DNA of 64,000 bases from NCBI RefSeq assembly GCF_021917145.1, contig NC_061072.1:13246742-13310741 (forward strand), given 5' to 3'. The stretch's first letter is position 1. Each line of letters starts with the position of its first letter. The notes under the pieces are model-generated. The model ran no database searches. It had not been told where the DNA came from and saw nothing but the letters and a program-made list of their open reading frames with translations. The stretch comes from Hypomesus transpacificus. Its lineage: Eukaryota; Chordata; Actinopteri; Osmeriformes; Osmeridae. This document shows positions 45,579-57,669 of this stretch, in pieces. The position numbers and the translations under genes were made by a program.

Positions 45579-48500
45579 TCTCCCCCTTGACCACTGCAAA
45601 CCACCCCCCACCCCCCAGCAGCAGCGTTGACACCAGCAAAGGTCATGTTCCTCCAGGAGGACCTAGGAAGGGACGAGGTCACTGGATCACAGACTGGTGT
45701 GACCTGAGGTGCAGTCATTGGGCAGCATTACAGGAACAACAGCCAATGTGACACCGATCCAGACTGGGCCCTCATCATCATCATCATCATCATCATTGGT
45801 GGCCCAGGGACAGAAGGAGTCTTCTTAGCTTCTATTTCACAGTCCACCCACAGTCAAGGGAGAAATCTGAGACTTGTTGATGGCTGGCTGAGCCCTGATC
45901 TTAGCACACACATGGAGACCAGGATACAGACACTTGACAGCACTGCCCTCTAGTGGCCAAATGAAACAGCATCATCCAGCTCATCCAGATAAAACTGGTC
46001 AAATAAATCAGGCACACGTCTCGGTGGCATCGTGTGTGTAATATAGAGGATCTGTTAATCCTCCCTGATCTTTAACCCCCCTCCCCCCCCCATCAGTGTA
46101 TCTAAGGTCTGGTCAGACGTGGAGCAGTGGAGATGCCTCTCTGATGGGATTAGAACATGTGACCTTCTTTGCTGGCTGTTGCCAGCCAATCACAGAAGAG
46201 CCTCAAATATACTAATCAGCTGGTCTGATTACGATCCCCTCAAAATGACTGTGATACAAATACAATGTTTATTCTGATATTCTAGTACCCAGTTAGAGAC
46301 ATTATATTGATATGTTCTTGTTGTACGTGTGTGTGTTGAGAACAGCCATTGGGATGCTAGTTCGTACTGAAGGTTCAACTCTATAATCGTTTTTTTTCTT
46401 TTTTATATTTATTTTTTCTATAATTACAAAAAGAAAGGATTCTCGCCCCACCCCTCCATTACAATGCGTGTATATAATGTACAGCTTCTGTTTGTATTGG
46501 TTTTCTGTAGCATGTGTAGACTGTAGCCTTTAAACACCAGTTCACATTTCACAAGTCAGTTTCACATAGTGGAATAAACCCTGAACTGCCATCCAGAGCA
46601 GTGGAGAATAATACCACTCCTCATCCTGCATAAGAACCACACTTGTCATTATTATAGCCAAGACCGGGTCATGGGATTGGTCAGAAAAACCCACTGAGTA
46701 AATATGGGTTGGACCTGAAACGTGTTAAGGTGAAACTAATTTGACTGGACCTTTCTACAATGGAATAAGCTCAGATGGACTTGTATGTATGTGTAACAGA
46801 CTCTGACATTTTATCAATGAAGATGTGGAATAAAAGACAATGTTCAGAGCTTTCTGTGTACACATTTGTTCCTAAAACTGAAGGAAAAACAGACAATCCA
46901 GTTGAACTAGTCTTTGGTATTGTTTTCAATACTGAGTGAAGTGGATTAGCCGTAAGAATCAAGCTTTTCCTGTCCAGACCCATTCAGTCACAACAAGGGA
47001 GTATTTCGAAAACAATAAACATGACTCCACCAATATATTACACAAGCCCTGAATCCAGTCAGTCAGAGTCAAGCGTTCACAGAACAAGTTCAATCCCTCC
47101 TGTGGAAACGGTCTGAGCACAGTGGTGAGCAGCCACTCAGGAACACCAACCAACACAGACACTTGTTCTCACTGTTCCAAGATGCATGCCTCCATCTCCA
47201 TCATCCCCCCCCTTTGCACTCATACAAACAAACTAGCTTGTAAACAAAGTGATAAATACATATAGGGAGAGATAGTTACAATTTCTGGCATTAACAACTG
47301 TATTTTTAAGGCTTTTTTTTTTCAACATATGCGTACAATGTATAAATCTGACATGCTATTGAAGAACTAAAGGTTTAACATTACTGCCTTCAGCTTTTTT
47401 TTTTTGTCTTTGAAAATGTAGAAAAAAAGAGCAAACCGCCAGGTCTCCCCCCCCCTCCCCCCCCCCCCGCATGTCCACAGAACAGAGGCTGCAGGACCAC
47501 GTCAGAATCATCTAAAAACCCAATATGACAACAGAAAAAGCGGTTCTCTATTGGTTCTCCTGATACAGGACTGTTACTTAAGTATAAAAGATAACTGATA
47601 CTACAGTTCAAAAATCAAATTCACAGTATTCTTTCTTATGGACGCTATGAAAAGAAAAAGAAAATTGAATTTCTTTAAAAAGCAAAACGCAAAGGTTCCA
47701 CAGTCGTTATGTATTAACATGATCAACATTTATGCTTTTTTTGAATGCTCGAATAATGAGATTTAAAGTAAAGAATAGCTCAAATGTGATAGAATAAAGG
47801 GAAAGACAAAGAAACACTTTGTAAGAGGCTCGAAAGATCTTAGGCTTTAGAAAGAAGAAAAAACGTCCTGTCTGGATGAGTGTGGAGGTGAAGGTCTGTC
47901 CAGGTGAAGGTCCCACCACACTCGGCTCATCTTCAGTTCATTTCTCCATCCCTCCTTCGTCTTCCTCCTCTGTCTTCCTCCTCTTTACACGGAGGACAGA
48001 TCTCTCGAGGCCTCCTTCATCCAACAGATTTGTATTTATGACATCACATCTTGCAGTTAAGACAGTTCAATGTCTTTTTCGGTTTTTTTCTTCTTCTTTT
48101 CCTTTTATAACCAGATGACCCTTACAAGTACTTAAAGTCTTGTTTTCAAACTAAGGTCAAAGTTGAAAGTCCTGAGTCTTCCACTGAGCAGCAGGTGAGG
48201 TGGTCAAGCTCCAGGCTTCTGAAGTTGTTTTCCTTGTTTTCGTGTCTTTACAGTACAAGTATATATTAATTCTTTATCATAAATGGCCATTGAGAGACAG
48301 GGTTCACTGTCAAACAATGAGTTAGGAGAAGAAAACTCAATCAAACATAAACAATAAAAAAAGAGAATCTAGAATCTTTAAAACATTTCGGTTCCAGGTG
48401 GTAAAAATACAGTATATTCTTCCAATGATTTAAGCACCACGTTCAAATAAGCGGATCTCATTCCTTTGCTGCTGAATTTCAATTTTCCATAAAAGGTTGA

Positions 48501-48719
48501 TTTTGTACAGTATTCAAAGTCTAAAAGGAGAGAACAGGAAGAAGAGAGAGAAGTGTCAAGACATTCAGAAGGAAATGATTTACAACACTAACAGCAAGTC
48601 TGAACAACCAACGAACAGCCGCCTTTCTTCAACAACCATTAATACTGAAGAGCATTATCCATCACAGGTTAGTAACAGTCACTTACATTGTTCTATTAGC
48701 GAGAGGAGAGGAGACTGTC
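45579..48719. other. cyth3 and usp42 3' UTRs, convergent
   Basis: No additional gene was found. It holds an (ATC)n run at about 45776-45796, plus-strand AATAAA hexamers for cyth3 (for example 46573-46578), a C-run near 47446-47468 and AT-rich stretches. No canonical minus-strand hexamer clearly fixes the usp42 3' end. Confidence 0.45.
46573..46578 (+). terminator. cyth3: cyth3 poly(A) signal candidate
   Basis: AATAAA about 1 kb after the cyth3 stop. Other hexamers occur nearby (around 46003 and 46828), so the true end is uncertain. Confidence 0.4.
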
Positions 48720-51700
48720 TCAGTGTTTCATGTCTGAGTACGTGTTGTTGGTAGAACTTCCATGGGAGTCTCCGATGGGTCGACTGAAACCGTTACCTAA
48801 GATGCACAACACGTTGACAAATCAGTGAGCAAATGCATGGGTATCATCATGAGTCATGGCAATGCTACAGCCACAACGCTCAACCATACATGGATCAGGT
48901 GCAGACACTTGGTCATTCCGCCAGATTGTTTCAAGCAGACAGTGCGTGCTAAATGGCTGCCGTCTCTACAGTACCTGTGTGTCCATTCAGATGGTGCTGT
49001 GTCCCACTGCTGGCTGCTGCCGAGGGGGACGTGTGGCCAGACGAGAGGTGGCCCTCATCGTCGTCATCAAGTCGACGGCGTTTCCCCGGGTTGTGGTGCT
49101 GGCGCTTGTGGCCCGCCCTCTGGTCGTGGCCCCGCTGCCCCTCGGAACTCGGGGTCGTGCGACTCTCGACCTCCGACCTCTCCGACTCGCTCTCCGTGTC
49201 GTGCCTTTGCCTCTTTCTCTTCTTCTTCTTCTTCTTGTGTTTAAAGGAGGAGCCGCCCTCGCCCCGGTCGGAGGACTCCGCGTCAGAGCTGCTGGAGGGG
49301 AGGGGGGGGGAGGGAGGAGCGGAGAGTACAGGAAAGAGGAAGCAGGGGGTCAGTCAGTAAATAGGAATGACACAACAACAACAAAAAACCCTGCCCTGGT
49401 ATTACAATCTGATAAAAAGGAGGTGTGGGGATGTTCTGAGTTGTCTGTGTTGACACCAACCTTTGCTTACGGTGCCTCTCTTTATCTTTAGACTTCTTCT
49501 TCTTCTTGCCCTTCTTGTGTTTCTTGGCAAGCCGTTCCTCTGAGCTCTCCTCCCGCTCGGCGCCCCGGCTCCTCCTCGGGTCCTCGCTGCTCAGGGCCGA
49601 CCCCCCCAGGGGGGCGGAGGGGTGCGGGGGGGAGAGGGTGGTCCTGCTGGAGCTCTGACGGGGCAGGGAGGTTTGCTCCTGCTTGGCGGGGTAGCCCCTC
49701 TCCCTGCCCTCGCCCCTCTCCCTGCCCTCGCCCCTCTCCCTGCCCTCGCCCCTCTCCCTGCCCTCCTCCCTGCTCCTCCGGCGGCCGTGCGGGTCGTCTC
49801 GATGGGCGTGGTACCTGTGCTCCCTCGTCTCCCGGTCTCGCTCCTCCCGTGGGCGCTGGTGGTAGTGGTGAGAGCAGCGGTCTCGGTCGCAGTCCCGAGG
49901 GTGGTGGTGGCCCGTCCTCTCCCACCGCCGCTCCCAGTCCCGGTGATGCCGGTCCCAGCTTGACGAGCGGTCCCGGTACGACCTGTGGTCCCTCCTGTGG
50001 TAGCGATAGCGGCCTGTGTCTCGGTCCTGGTCCCGGCTTCTGTCCCTGGGGTAGCGCTCTCTGTCCCGGTCCCGCTCTCGCTCCCTGTCGGAGGAGTAGA
50101 GGCGGTCTCTCTCCCGGTCTCTGTCTGAGGTGAAGGGTCTGTCTCTGTCCCTGGATGAGCGTCTCTCCTCCTTGGAGCTGGGCTTGCCGTCTCCTCTCCC
50201 CCCCAGCCCATTGCTGTGGGGAGGGGGCTTCAGGAGCTCCCTGGCCTTGTCCCCAGCCCCGTGCTCCCCGTGTGGGGCCGGGGCCGGCACAGAGGCCCTG
50301 GGCTCCGGCGCCGGGCCTAGGGGAGGCTGGGAGACGGGGGGGCTGAGAGGTTGGGAAGAGGCTGGGGAGATGGCGGGAGCTGAAAGGAAAGAGGAGGAGG
50401 AGGCAGCCTCCCTGGAGGCGTCGGTCACGGCGTCAATCTTAGTGGCCGCGGCCAATGAGGATGGAGTGCTAGCAGCAAGGGGTGTGGGGACCGAGGGGGG
50501 GGTAGCCCTTATGTCGTTAATGGAGGCGGGTCTCTCGGGGGTGGGAGAGGGGAGTCCTTCACTCAGGACAGGGGGCTTGGTCTGGGTGGGGGTGGTCTGA
50601 CTATGGTGGGACTCTTGGCCATTCACCGTGCTGGCACCCACACTGGACAAGGCTCCATGGCCATTTTCAGTCACCTGCAAAGCACACAAACAGATGAATA
50701 AGGCAAACGTTAAACACATGCACCATGGTGCAATATTTGAAATCAACACTTTAAGGCTCTTCTTTTATTATCAGTGTAGCTGGTTAGAAGAAAGTGAACG
50801 AAAGATGGATCTAGTGGATCTCCCTGACCTTGTCGGGGATCTGGTCTCCGTTGACCTTGTGGTGGCCGTTCTGGCTGGGCTTGGGCACGCTGGGCTTGGG
50901 CACGCCGTTAGAGGCTGGGCTCCCGTTACTGCCGTTCCCGTTGTGGTGCTGACCCGCCTCCCCGGAGGTCTTGGAGGGCGGCTGGGGCCGGGGGGCGGGG
51001 CCGTACACGGGCCCTCCCCCATTCCTGCCGTTGACGCGGGCCTTACCCAGGCCGTTTTCGTGGCCAGCGGCCTCCTGGTCCGACTCCTCCGACGACTCGT
51101 GTTCGTAGGGCACCAGGAACGCCGCGGCGCTGCCCCCCTGACTCCCGTTACCGGCCGGGCCGCCGTTCACGCGAGGCGGGTGCTGAGCGGACGAGGGGTC
51201 TGAGGTAGAGTGGGAAGAGGAAGGCTGGGCGTAGTAGGAGGAGGGGCCTGAGGAGGAGGAGGAGGAGGGGCGAATCTGCTTGCCCTGGCCAATGAAGAAG
51301 GAGAGCTTCTGGCGCTTTGCGGGCTCCGGGATCCCAGTGGGCCGGGAGAGAGAGGAGGATGAGGATGCGAGGAGTCCGTGGGCGCTCTTGCCTGGGCCTC
51401 CAGTGCTGGTGCTGGGCTTGGAGCCAGGCGGGTGGTCCCTTAGAGAGCCGTTCCCGTTCATGAGAAGGGTGTTCTGAGGAAACAAAACCCGTGACACAGA
51501 TTCATTCCAGCTGTGTGCACGTCTGCGCTCGCGCACGTGTATGACCATGTGTGTACCGCCCCTACCTTTGACATGTGAGGGGGCAACTGCGGGCCGATGA
51601 AGCCGGCGGAGGCGTGTGCGTGCCGGGGCGCGGTGTTGAGACGCGGGGTGAGTGCGGGCGGCCGCGGGGACGACTGGCCGGGGTTGCGGTTCGGGTGGCC

Positions 51701-54700
51701 GTAATCTCCCCCGTTCTTCAGCTCGGGGGACCTGAGGGAGCATCATAACGGGGTCAGGACACCCGGACGCGTGGGGGGGGGGGGGGGGGGGGGGGGGGGT
51801 CACGCATGCTACCTAGCGGACCGCTGGGCCAGCGGAGCGGTGACGGGGTACCTGATGTAGAAGAGAACGTAGGCCTGCTGGTTCAGGACCGAGCGGATGT
51901 CACTGACGGCCACCGTGGAGTCGTTCATCTGATACCACTGGCCGTTACTGGCCTGAGAGAGAGGGAGAGACAGGAAGAGCTGTGTTATACACACACACAC
52001 ACACACATCTCTGATATACACACTACTGCTACGTCAGTTCAGTTCTAAGAGCGCGTGTGTGCCACCTTGATGTAGCAGAAGTAGTGTCCGGCGTGGCAGC
52101 TGAAGCCAGAGTGGACCAGGACGGCGTACAGGGCGTAGACCTGGGGCTCCCCGTGGCTCTGGGACATGAAGGGGCGCAGGTCCAGGTACTCTGGGTACCG
52201 CACGTCCTGCCAGAGGGGGAGAAGGAGGGGGGGGGGGGGGGGGGGGGGGGGTTACCGCGTGAAACACCCACACACAGACACACAGACACACACACACACA
52301 ACTGGGCGTGACACAGGAGAGCAAAGCTTGTAAGTGCTTGTCTGGTACCTTTGCAATCTTGCCCCCGTTGAAGTTGGCGAAGCGCTTGAGTGAGATGGTG
52401 AGGACGTTGGAGCTACGGTGGATGGTGAATCTCTTGGAGGCAGGGACCATCTTCTTACACCTGCAGGCCACCACACACACACACACACACTCTGGGCTCA
52501 GTTATACCCTCACAACAGTGGGTCGAGGGTGACCATTTGCAACGTCTGAGGGATTCAGGACAAACATTGAAAAGACTTCACGGTTGTTGAATAAACTCAC
52601 TTGGTGCATTTGTAGGCATTCTCCCCATCCAGCTGCTCTGGCTTCACAAACTGTTCCAGGGCCTTGGTGATGCTGGGAGCAGTCTGCAGGGGGGGACGGA
52701 CACACACACAGACACACAAGAAATGCTCACACCCACACACTCCAAGACACTCCTCTTCATCTCATTGACTGAAGCATCAGGTGGTGGGCAGTTACCTTAA
52801 CCTCCAAGGCGACGTCCAGGTAGGGATCGAAGGTGTCAGAGACTGCTTTGCAGTTTAAACATTTTACTGTGAAGGGGTGAGAGCAAACTGTCAGCCTCCT
52901 GTTAAGTTCATTTGCTGGTATTTCATTTGATGGTGTTAGCCAAAAGAAACAGTAAATGCTAAGCTCCATAAAGAGGTCACGAGTACTAACCTCTAGACCT
53001 TAGATATCCCCCAAAAACTTGATGGATGAAACTAGTTGCCTGCGTCTGCCTGTCAAGCCTGGAGCGGGAGGAAACGGTCTCAAGCATTACACATCAAACA
53101 ATAACTAGATGCTGAAGGTCTACAAAAAGAGTGGCGAGGGACAGGAAAGCAGGGAGAAAGACAGTGAGAGAGGAGACATGCAGGAAGCGGCCTGGGTCGG
53201 AATCAAATCAGGGTCAGGTAGTGTTAGCTTTAGTGTTATGCGCTATTGTCCACCACGGCGGCGTCCCTAACAAAGAGAAAATAACCAAAACACTGAATCA
53301 TAACAGCCTTTTGAAGAGGAGAAAGCAAGAAAGAGAGAGAGAGAGTGAAAGCGAAAGAAGATACTGCAGGTGAAATAGAGCAGGAGTAATTACTGAAAGA
53401 GGCGACCTGTTGTAAGAGTAAGAAATCTGCCTGGCACCAGAGGTTCCTTATCTAGTCTGTTTTCAGGGTACGGTGTTCTGGGATGACCTCCACCTTATCC
53501 ATCTATCAACAGGCTCACTGGGTGGTAGTAGGCAAGATTACATTCACATGTGTGACTACTTCCTGGTTGTGTCTGAAGACTAAACAGAACTGACGAATGA
53601 CATGGTGACTGCGAGTATGTTGCTACGTCACGGGTTGAACGCGCTTGTCGTTGTTTGACGGCATGTATTTGCTGATTTGCACTATTCTAGCTGTTTCTGT
53701 ACAGGAAGTTCCAGACAAGTGGGCACCTACTTGGTTCCAGGTAGGCAGGACTTTTGCATAGCATCCACAGTGTAGCGTAGGAACTCATGGGCATCCTCTT
53801 GGCTCCCGTAGCGGAAATGCTTGGCAATCCCTGTTGGATAGGAGGGTGAAAACGATGAGTAAACCAGTTCCACGATGGGATTAGGGGCTACACTGGAGCA
53901 AACACCCACCCAAACAACAACGAACATGGGAGTTTGGATTTGGTTGTTCATTTGCCAGTTGGTATTTATTGCTGAATTCAAACCATATACTTCTTTGTTC
54001 CCAAAAATACTGTGCCTAATCATGTGAGAAGTCCTGTGAAAACTTGGAGGGAAAGTTTTCCCTCCAAAAACAAAGTGTAGTGGGGGGCTGGACAGCGCCA
54101 CCTATCATGTTTTGAAGGGATAGCTGTTTGCCAGACACCCTTTCCAAGAGGGGAGCCACTCACGTTTGAGCTCGTTGAGAACGCCGATGGGCTTGATGAC
54201 GTTGCCAGAGTTAGCAAACACCTGGGTGATGTGGTTCTGCATGGTGCACATCATACAGAAGCCTGGCTCGTGACCTACACACACACACGGACAAAAGGAG
54301 AGCCAAGTTAGGGTTCTCCACTGCTAGTCAACCAGTAAGTGGTTCTGTAAAATAAAACCGCATTAACCGTAAAAGATACACAATTACACAGATCCAAACA
54401 TAGATTTACAACATAAACATTAGCTGCGACATAAAAACAAGTGACAATCTTGATCAACAAGTGAGTGACTCCATCAAAACAGTTTGATTGATGTTGCGGT
54501 GCTGAGTTAAGAAGCAGTGCCAGCTCACGTACAGGTCTTGGAGTGCTCCCTGGACAGCATGTAGTTGGTGAGCGGGGCGGTGTAGGTAAGACACTGCATG
54601 GCCGAGTTGAGGAAGCAGGTGTTGCCAAGGTTCTGCAGGCCTGCCCCGATGCGATGGACCTGGTTCCACTTCAGGCTGAGGCGGTCCGGGGAGAACAGAA

Positions 54701-55554
54701 CCTTCTGGGGCAGGGCAATGCCGTCTCCACTGGTCAGCACTGCTGCACACAACAAGGAACAACACAGCAACAATGATGACAAATTACCTTTAAGCGTTCA
54801 TACATTCATTTTTTTCATTACTGAATAGATGAATCGCGCCTGGTGTGTATCTTGCTAACGTGTCGTGGCAATTGGCCAAACTTGTCAGAGAAATTGTAGA
54901 CAAGCCTGATTCAGGTCACCTCTACAGGCAACGTAAGGTGATGTATTACAGTCCTAAGTCCTTTAACACAATAGGGCTACATAACAGGAAGAGTTACTAC
55001 GTAGAAGCTGTAGAGAACAACACTCAGGAAACCTGTTCAGTCAGTAAGGGACAAAAAGGAAAGAAGCCACGAGGCATGGCTGGGCATGGACCAACTATGC
55101 ACTGTCTCCGAAGATTTAGCTACATTGAAGCAAAAAAAAAAATGAAACATTATTTTTTTTGCTTTGCTCCAGGTACATTTTCCTTCAAGCAGTATGCAAC
55201 TATAGTAAGCTGGCACAAAATCTAGAAACCAGATTTCCAGCCAAATGCAGATTCCTAAAGTGGTGTCATATTCAAAAGGAGAGTGAGCACATATCCAGTC
55301 AGGGTAACCCACAGGCCTTTACCTTGATCCTTGGGCCTGTCCCCAGAGTGGGACGTGTTGCTGTAGACAGTTGCCCCAGGAGTGGGTCCTAGGCAGCCCC
55401 CTGCCTTCACCCTGGGTGGGTCACTGGGCGAGGGTCCCCCTCCCCAGCTGGAGCAGCTGCCGTCCATCCCTGCGTCGCCGCTGGGGAAGGGGGAGCGCTT
55501 GCACCCCACTGACTCCAGGTCAGACTTCTCCGAAGATCTGTCAACTATGGTCAT
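48720..55554 (-). CDS. usp42: ubiquitin carboxyl-terminal hydrolase 42 (USP42), complete coding region, 15 exons
   Basis: Exons: 55554-55323, 54742-54533, 54274-54164, 53830-53731, 53058-52991, 52866-52796, 52683-52601, 52460-52349, 52206-52066, 51952-51852, 51731-51566, 51473-50829, 50674-49461, 49291-48975 and 48796-48720. Total 3648 nt or 1215 residues; the human protein is about 100 longer. The N-terminus [15 protein letters not shown] matches USP42 and not USP36. The C19 peptidase core spans about 109-410: Cys box [13 protein letters not shown] with Cys at about 120, His box [12 protein letters not shown] with His at about 370, and YQMNDS with Asp at about 387. Zinc-type pairs CLNC and CTKC are present. 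A long disordered tail follows with Ser/Pro-rich parts, an Arg-Asp/Arg-Glu-rich region like SR proteins, and Lys-rich blocks ([16 protein letters not shown]) suggesting nuclear localisation. USP42 removes ubiquitin from p53 and histone H2B. It is convergent with cyth3. Confidence 0.96.
49695..49766 (-). repeat. usp42: 18-bp coding tandem repeat in usp42 exon 13
   Basis: Four near-identical 18-bp units encode repeated Gly-Arg-Glu-Arg-Gly-Glu in the RD/RE-rich tail. The unit length keeps the frame, so copy number can vary without breaking the protein. Confidence 0.9.
51774..51800. repeat. poly-G tract (poly-C on usp42 transcript)
   Basis: A pure G run in the 120-bp usp42 intron, about 40 nt upstream of the acceptor at 51731 on the minus strand. 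Confidence 0.9.
52228..52251. repeat. poly-G tract (poly-C on usp42 transcript)
   Basis: A G run in the short usp42 intron directly upstream of the acceptor for the His-box exon (52206-52066). On the transcript it forms part of the polypyrimidine tract. Confidence 0.9.
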
Positions 55555-57541
55555 TGTTCATTGCTGTTGAAGGTGACACACATAGATATTACATTTGGAA
55601 AGTCAACAGATTTACTTGGTTATGCAAACAGAGCACCCATGACACATGGTAACAATCCATGTGTGTGACATTTGACTTCAGACTTAACATGACAAGCAAA
55701 TATTTTAGATATGGCCTGCTGAGTGAGGTCAAAAACTCAAATTTCAGTGTCAAGCATTGTGAATTACGTCAAAGTAGGAGAGTTAAGTGCAGTTAGTGTA
55801 CTCGCCTACAGGCATGGTAAACAAGTTTAGCCTTGGATTTGCATAATTCACAGTGAACAAAGAAAGAAAAAACAAAGACATCGAGAAAGCGTGCATATGG
55901 CACTTTACAACTTATTTAATACACCATTAATTGACGAGTTTTCAGATTAATTGATTACAGTGTGCTTAAAGCTAACACCAAGGCCTACAGTAAGAGCCAA
56001 GGTTAACCAAGGCGTACGTGTGTAGCTTACAGTTACATCTGCAAATTCCCAGCTGTTCAAGCGACAAGCATGAAAGTTCCCTGGCAGCGGAGCTTGGCCC
56101 ATTTCGTTTCAGTTTGGAGTTAGCTAAGCAGATCTGTCTGCCTGCTAGCTAGACTATCAAACTGAAACGAAATGGGCCAAGCCAATCTAACTAATTCAAG
56201 ACGGATAAACAAAAGCAATACATCTTAAGTGCAATCAATTAACATTAATGATTATGTTTTTTCCTCAAAATGGGACAAACTAAATAATCTAAGCGCTACT
56301 GTAATTAGCCGTTTGCAACTAGCTAAGTTCAAAGACAAGTGACTTGACTTTACACACGTTTACGGCAACTGGTCCCTCCCACTCCTGGCAGTATGGCTCA
56401 CTAGCACTAGCGGAGGCTTTAGCAGATGAGATAGGCCTCGAACACGCAACAAATTCAGATATTGGTAATAGCTTGATCAAAACTTTAGTATTCATATAAC
56501 AATGTGGAGAGTGAACCGAAATATTGCTGTCTTTCTTGAGCACACTTCAGAATGTTTGATTCAGACAAGTGCGCGCGTGGTAAGAACAAACGCCATGGTA
56601 ACGGCGAGCGTAACAATACTGCCGAAACATGGTGCAGCAATTGCGGTTAGCATTGTGCAACAATAATGTGCGGCTGGTACGCAATGATTCAAGCTAGCTA
56701 CCATTCCCCGTTCTAATCCGTAAATGTTGTGTTGAAGTTCAGTTTTGCCATAGCACTGAAACCAGGACATATCATTTAGAAATCAACGGAGGGAAATCTA
56801 GCTAACTAGCTAACTAAAAGGAGGGGCTCGAGATTTAAAATTCACCGGTGGTTGAGCGCTGGTTTCCGACATGACACTCAGCGAGGAAACCGGTGTAAGC
56901 TAACTACAATAAAACCTTGAAGGTTAGATGCACGGTTATGGTTCTGTTGTGTAAATACAATACATAGTATTCTATACAACATAAATGTTCTTACCTGTAA
57001 TATTTTACAAATGCATTTTTAGACGTTGTAGCCTACATCCATTCCTTATTTCTAGCGGGTGTCCGGCGGTGAACAATGACGTAGCTAATTTCCCCACGGG
57101 TAGATCCGGGGATCGACGTCGAAAGGCAACTCCTGATTCGCTGTGGCTCGTTGGGGAAAATGCTTACAGGACTTTATGGCACGTACACATCTGACCTTAC
57201 TGTTCATACAAAATCCGACTTTGTTTAAAAATGTCATTGGTATTAGGTAGGACAACCGGCGATTTCCAGAAATGTTTTAATTAATGAGTGACATAGGCGA
57301 CGTCAAACTACACCGGTAGTTTTTTCGCAACGCCGGTTCAGATGACTTGTTTCACTCATTTTAATATTTGCTGGAACTTATTACATTTTCCTACAGAACA
57401 TGTTCTCAAACAAAATCTTAATTCTTACAAAAATAAGTACTCTAGTTAAGTGTAGGCTATTTGCATTGAAAACATTTAATGCGTTGACTTCCTAGATTTG
57501 TTCCAGAAAAAATATCCACGACATACGCTGATAAATTAATC
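55555..57541. other. usp42 5' flank and spacer to eif2ak1
   Basis: No coding exon was seen. On the minus strand a TTCAACAG acceptor at about 55564 suggests that the usp42 start-codon exon is preceded by a 5' UTR intron, with the untranslated first exon and promoter further right, perhaps near 56800-56960. It contains the perfect inverted repeat at 56092-56182. Confidence 0.4.
56092..56182. repeat. perfect inverted repeat, 25-bp arms, 41-bp loop
   Basis: The left arm at 56092-56116 (starts GCTTGGCCCATTTCG) is the exact reverse complement of the right arm at 56158-56182 (ends CGAAATGGGCCAAGC). The 41-bp loop has no coding content. No target-site duplication is obvious at the edges. Confidence 0.9.
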
Positions 57542-57547
57542 TTTAAT
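57542..57547 (-). terminator. eif2ak1: eif2ak1 poly(A) signal candidate
   Basis: ATTAAA on the minus strand about 123 bp after the eif2ak1 stop codon. Confidence 0.5.
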
Positions 57548-57669
57548 GTACAGTGGCCTTGTAACATCTTGTAGACCTCACACACATTTGGCCATTTACA
57601 TTTCCCAGGCATGCCCATATGTTAAGGTACAGTTGGGTAAAATAGGTTGGAGAGTTTAAAGAGATATGG

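Noticed and set aside
49849-50600. Long plus-strand frames across the usp42 region
   Set aside because: They are antisense shadows of GC-rich usp42 exon 13; the minus frame has the conserved RD-rich tail and splice sites.
48720-55554. USP36 and CYTH1 instead of USP42 and CYTH3 (the paralogous human 17q25 pair)
   Set aside because: The N-terminus [12 protein letters not shown], the cytohesin C-terminus RRIANKK and the neighbours rac1, eif2ak1 and ankrd61 all point to the 7p22 pair.
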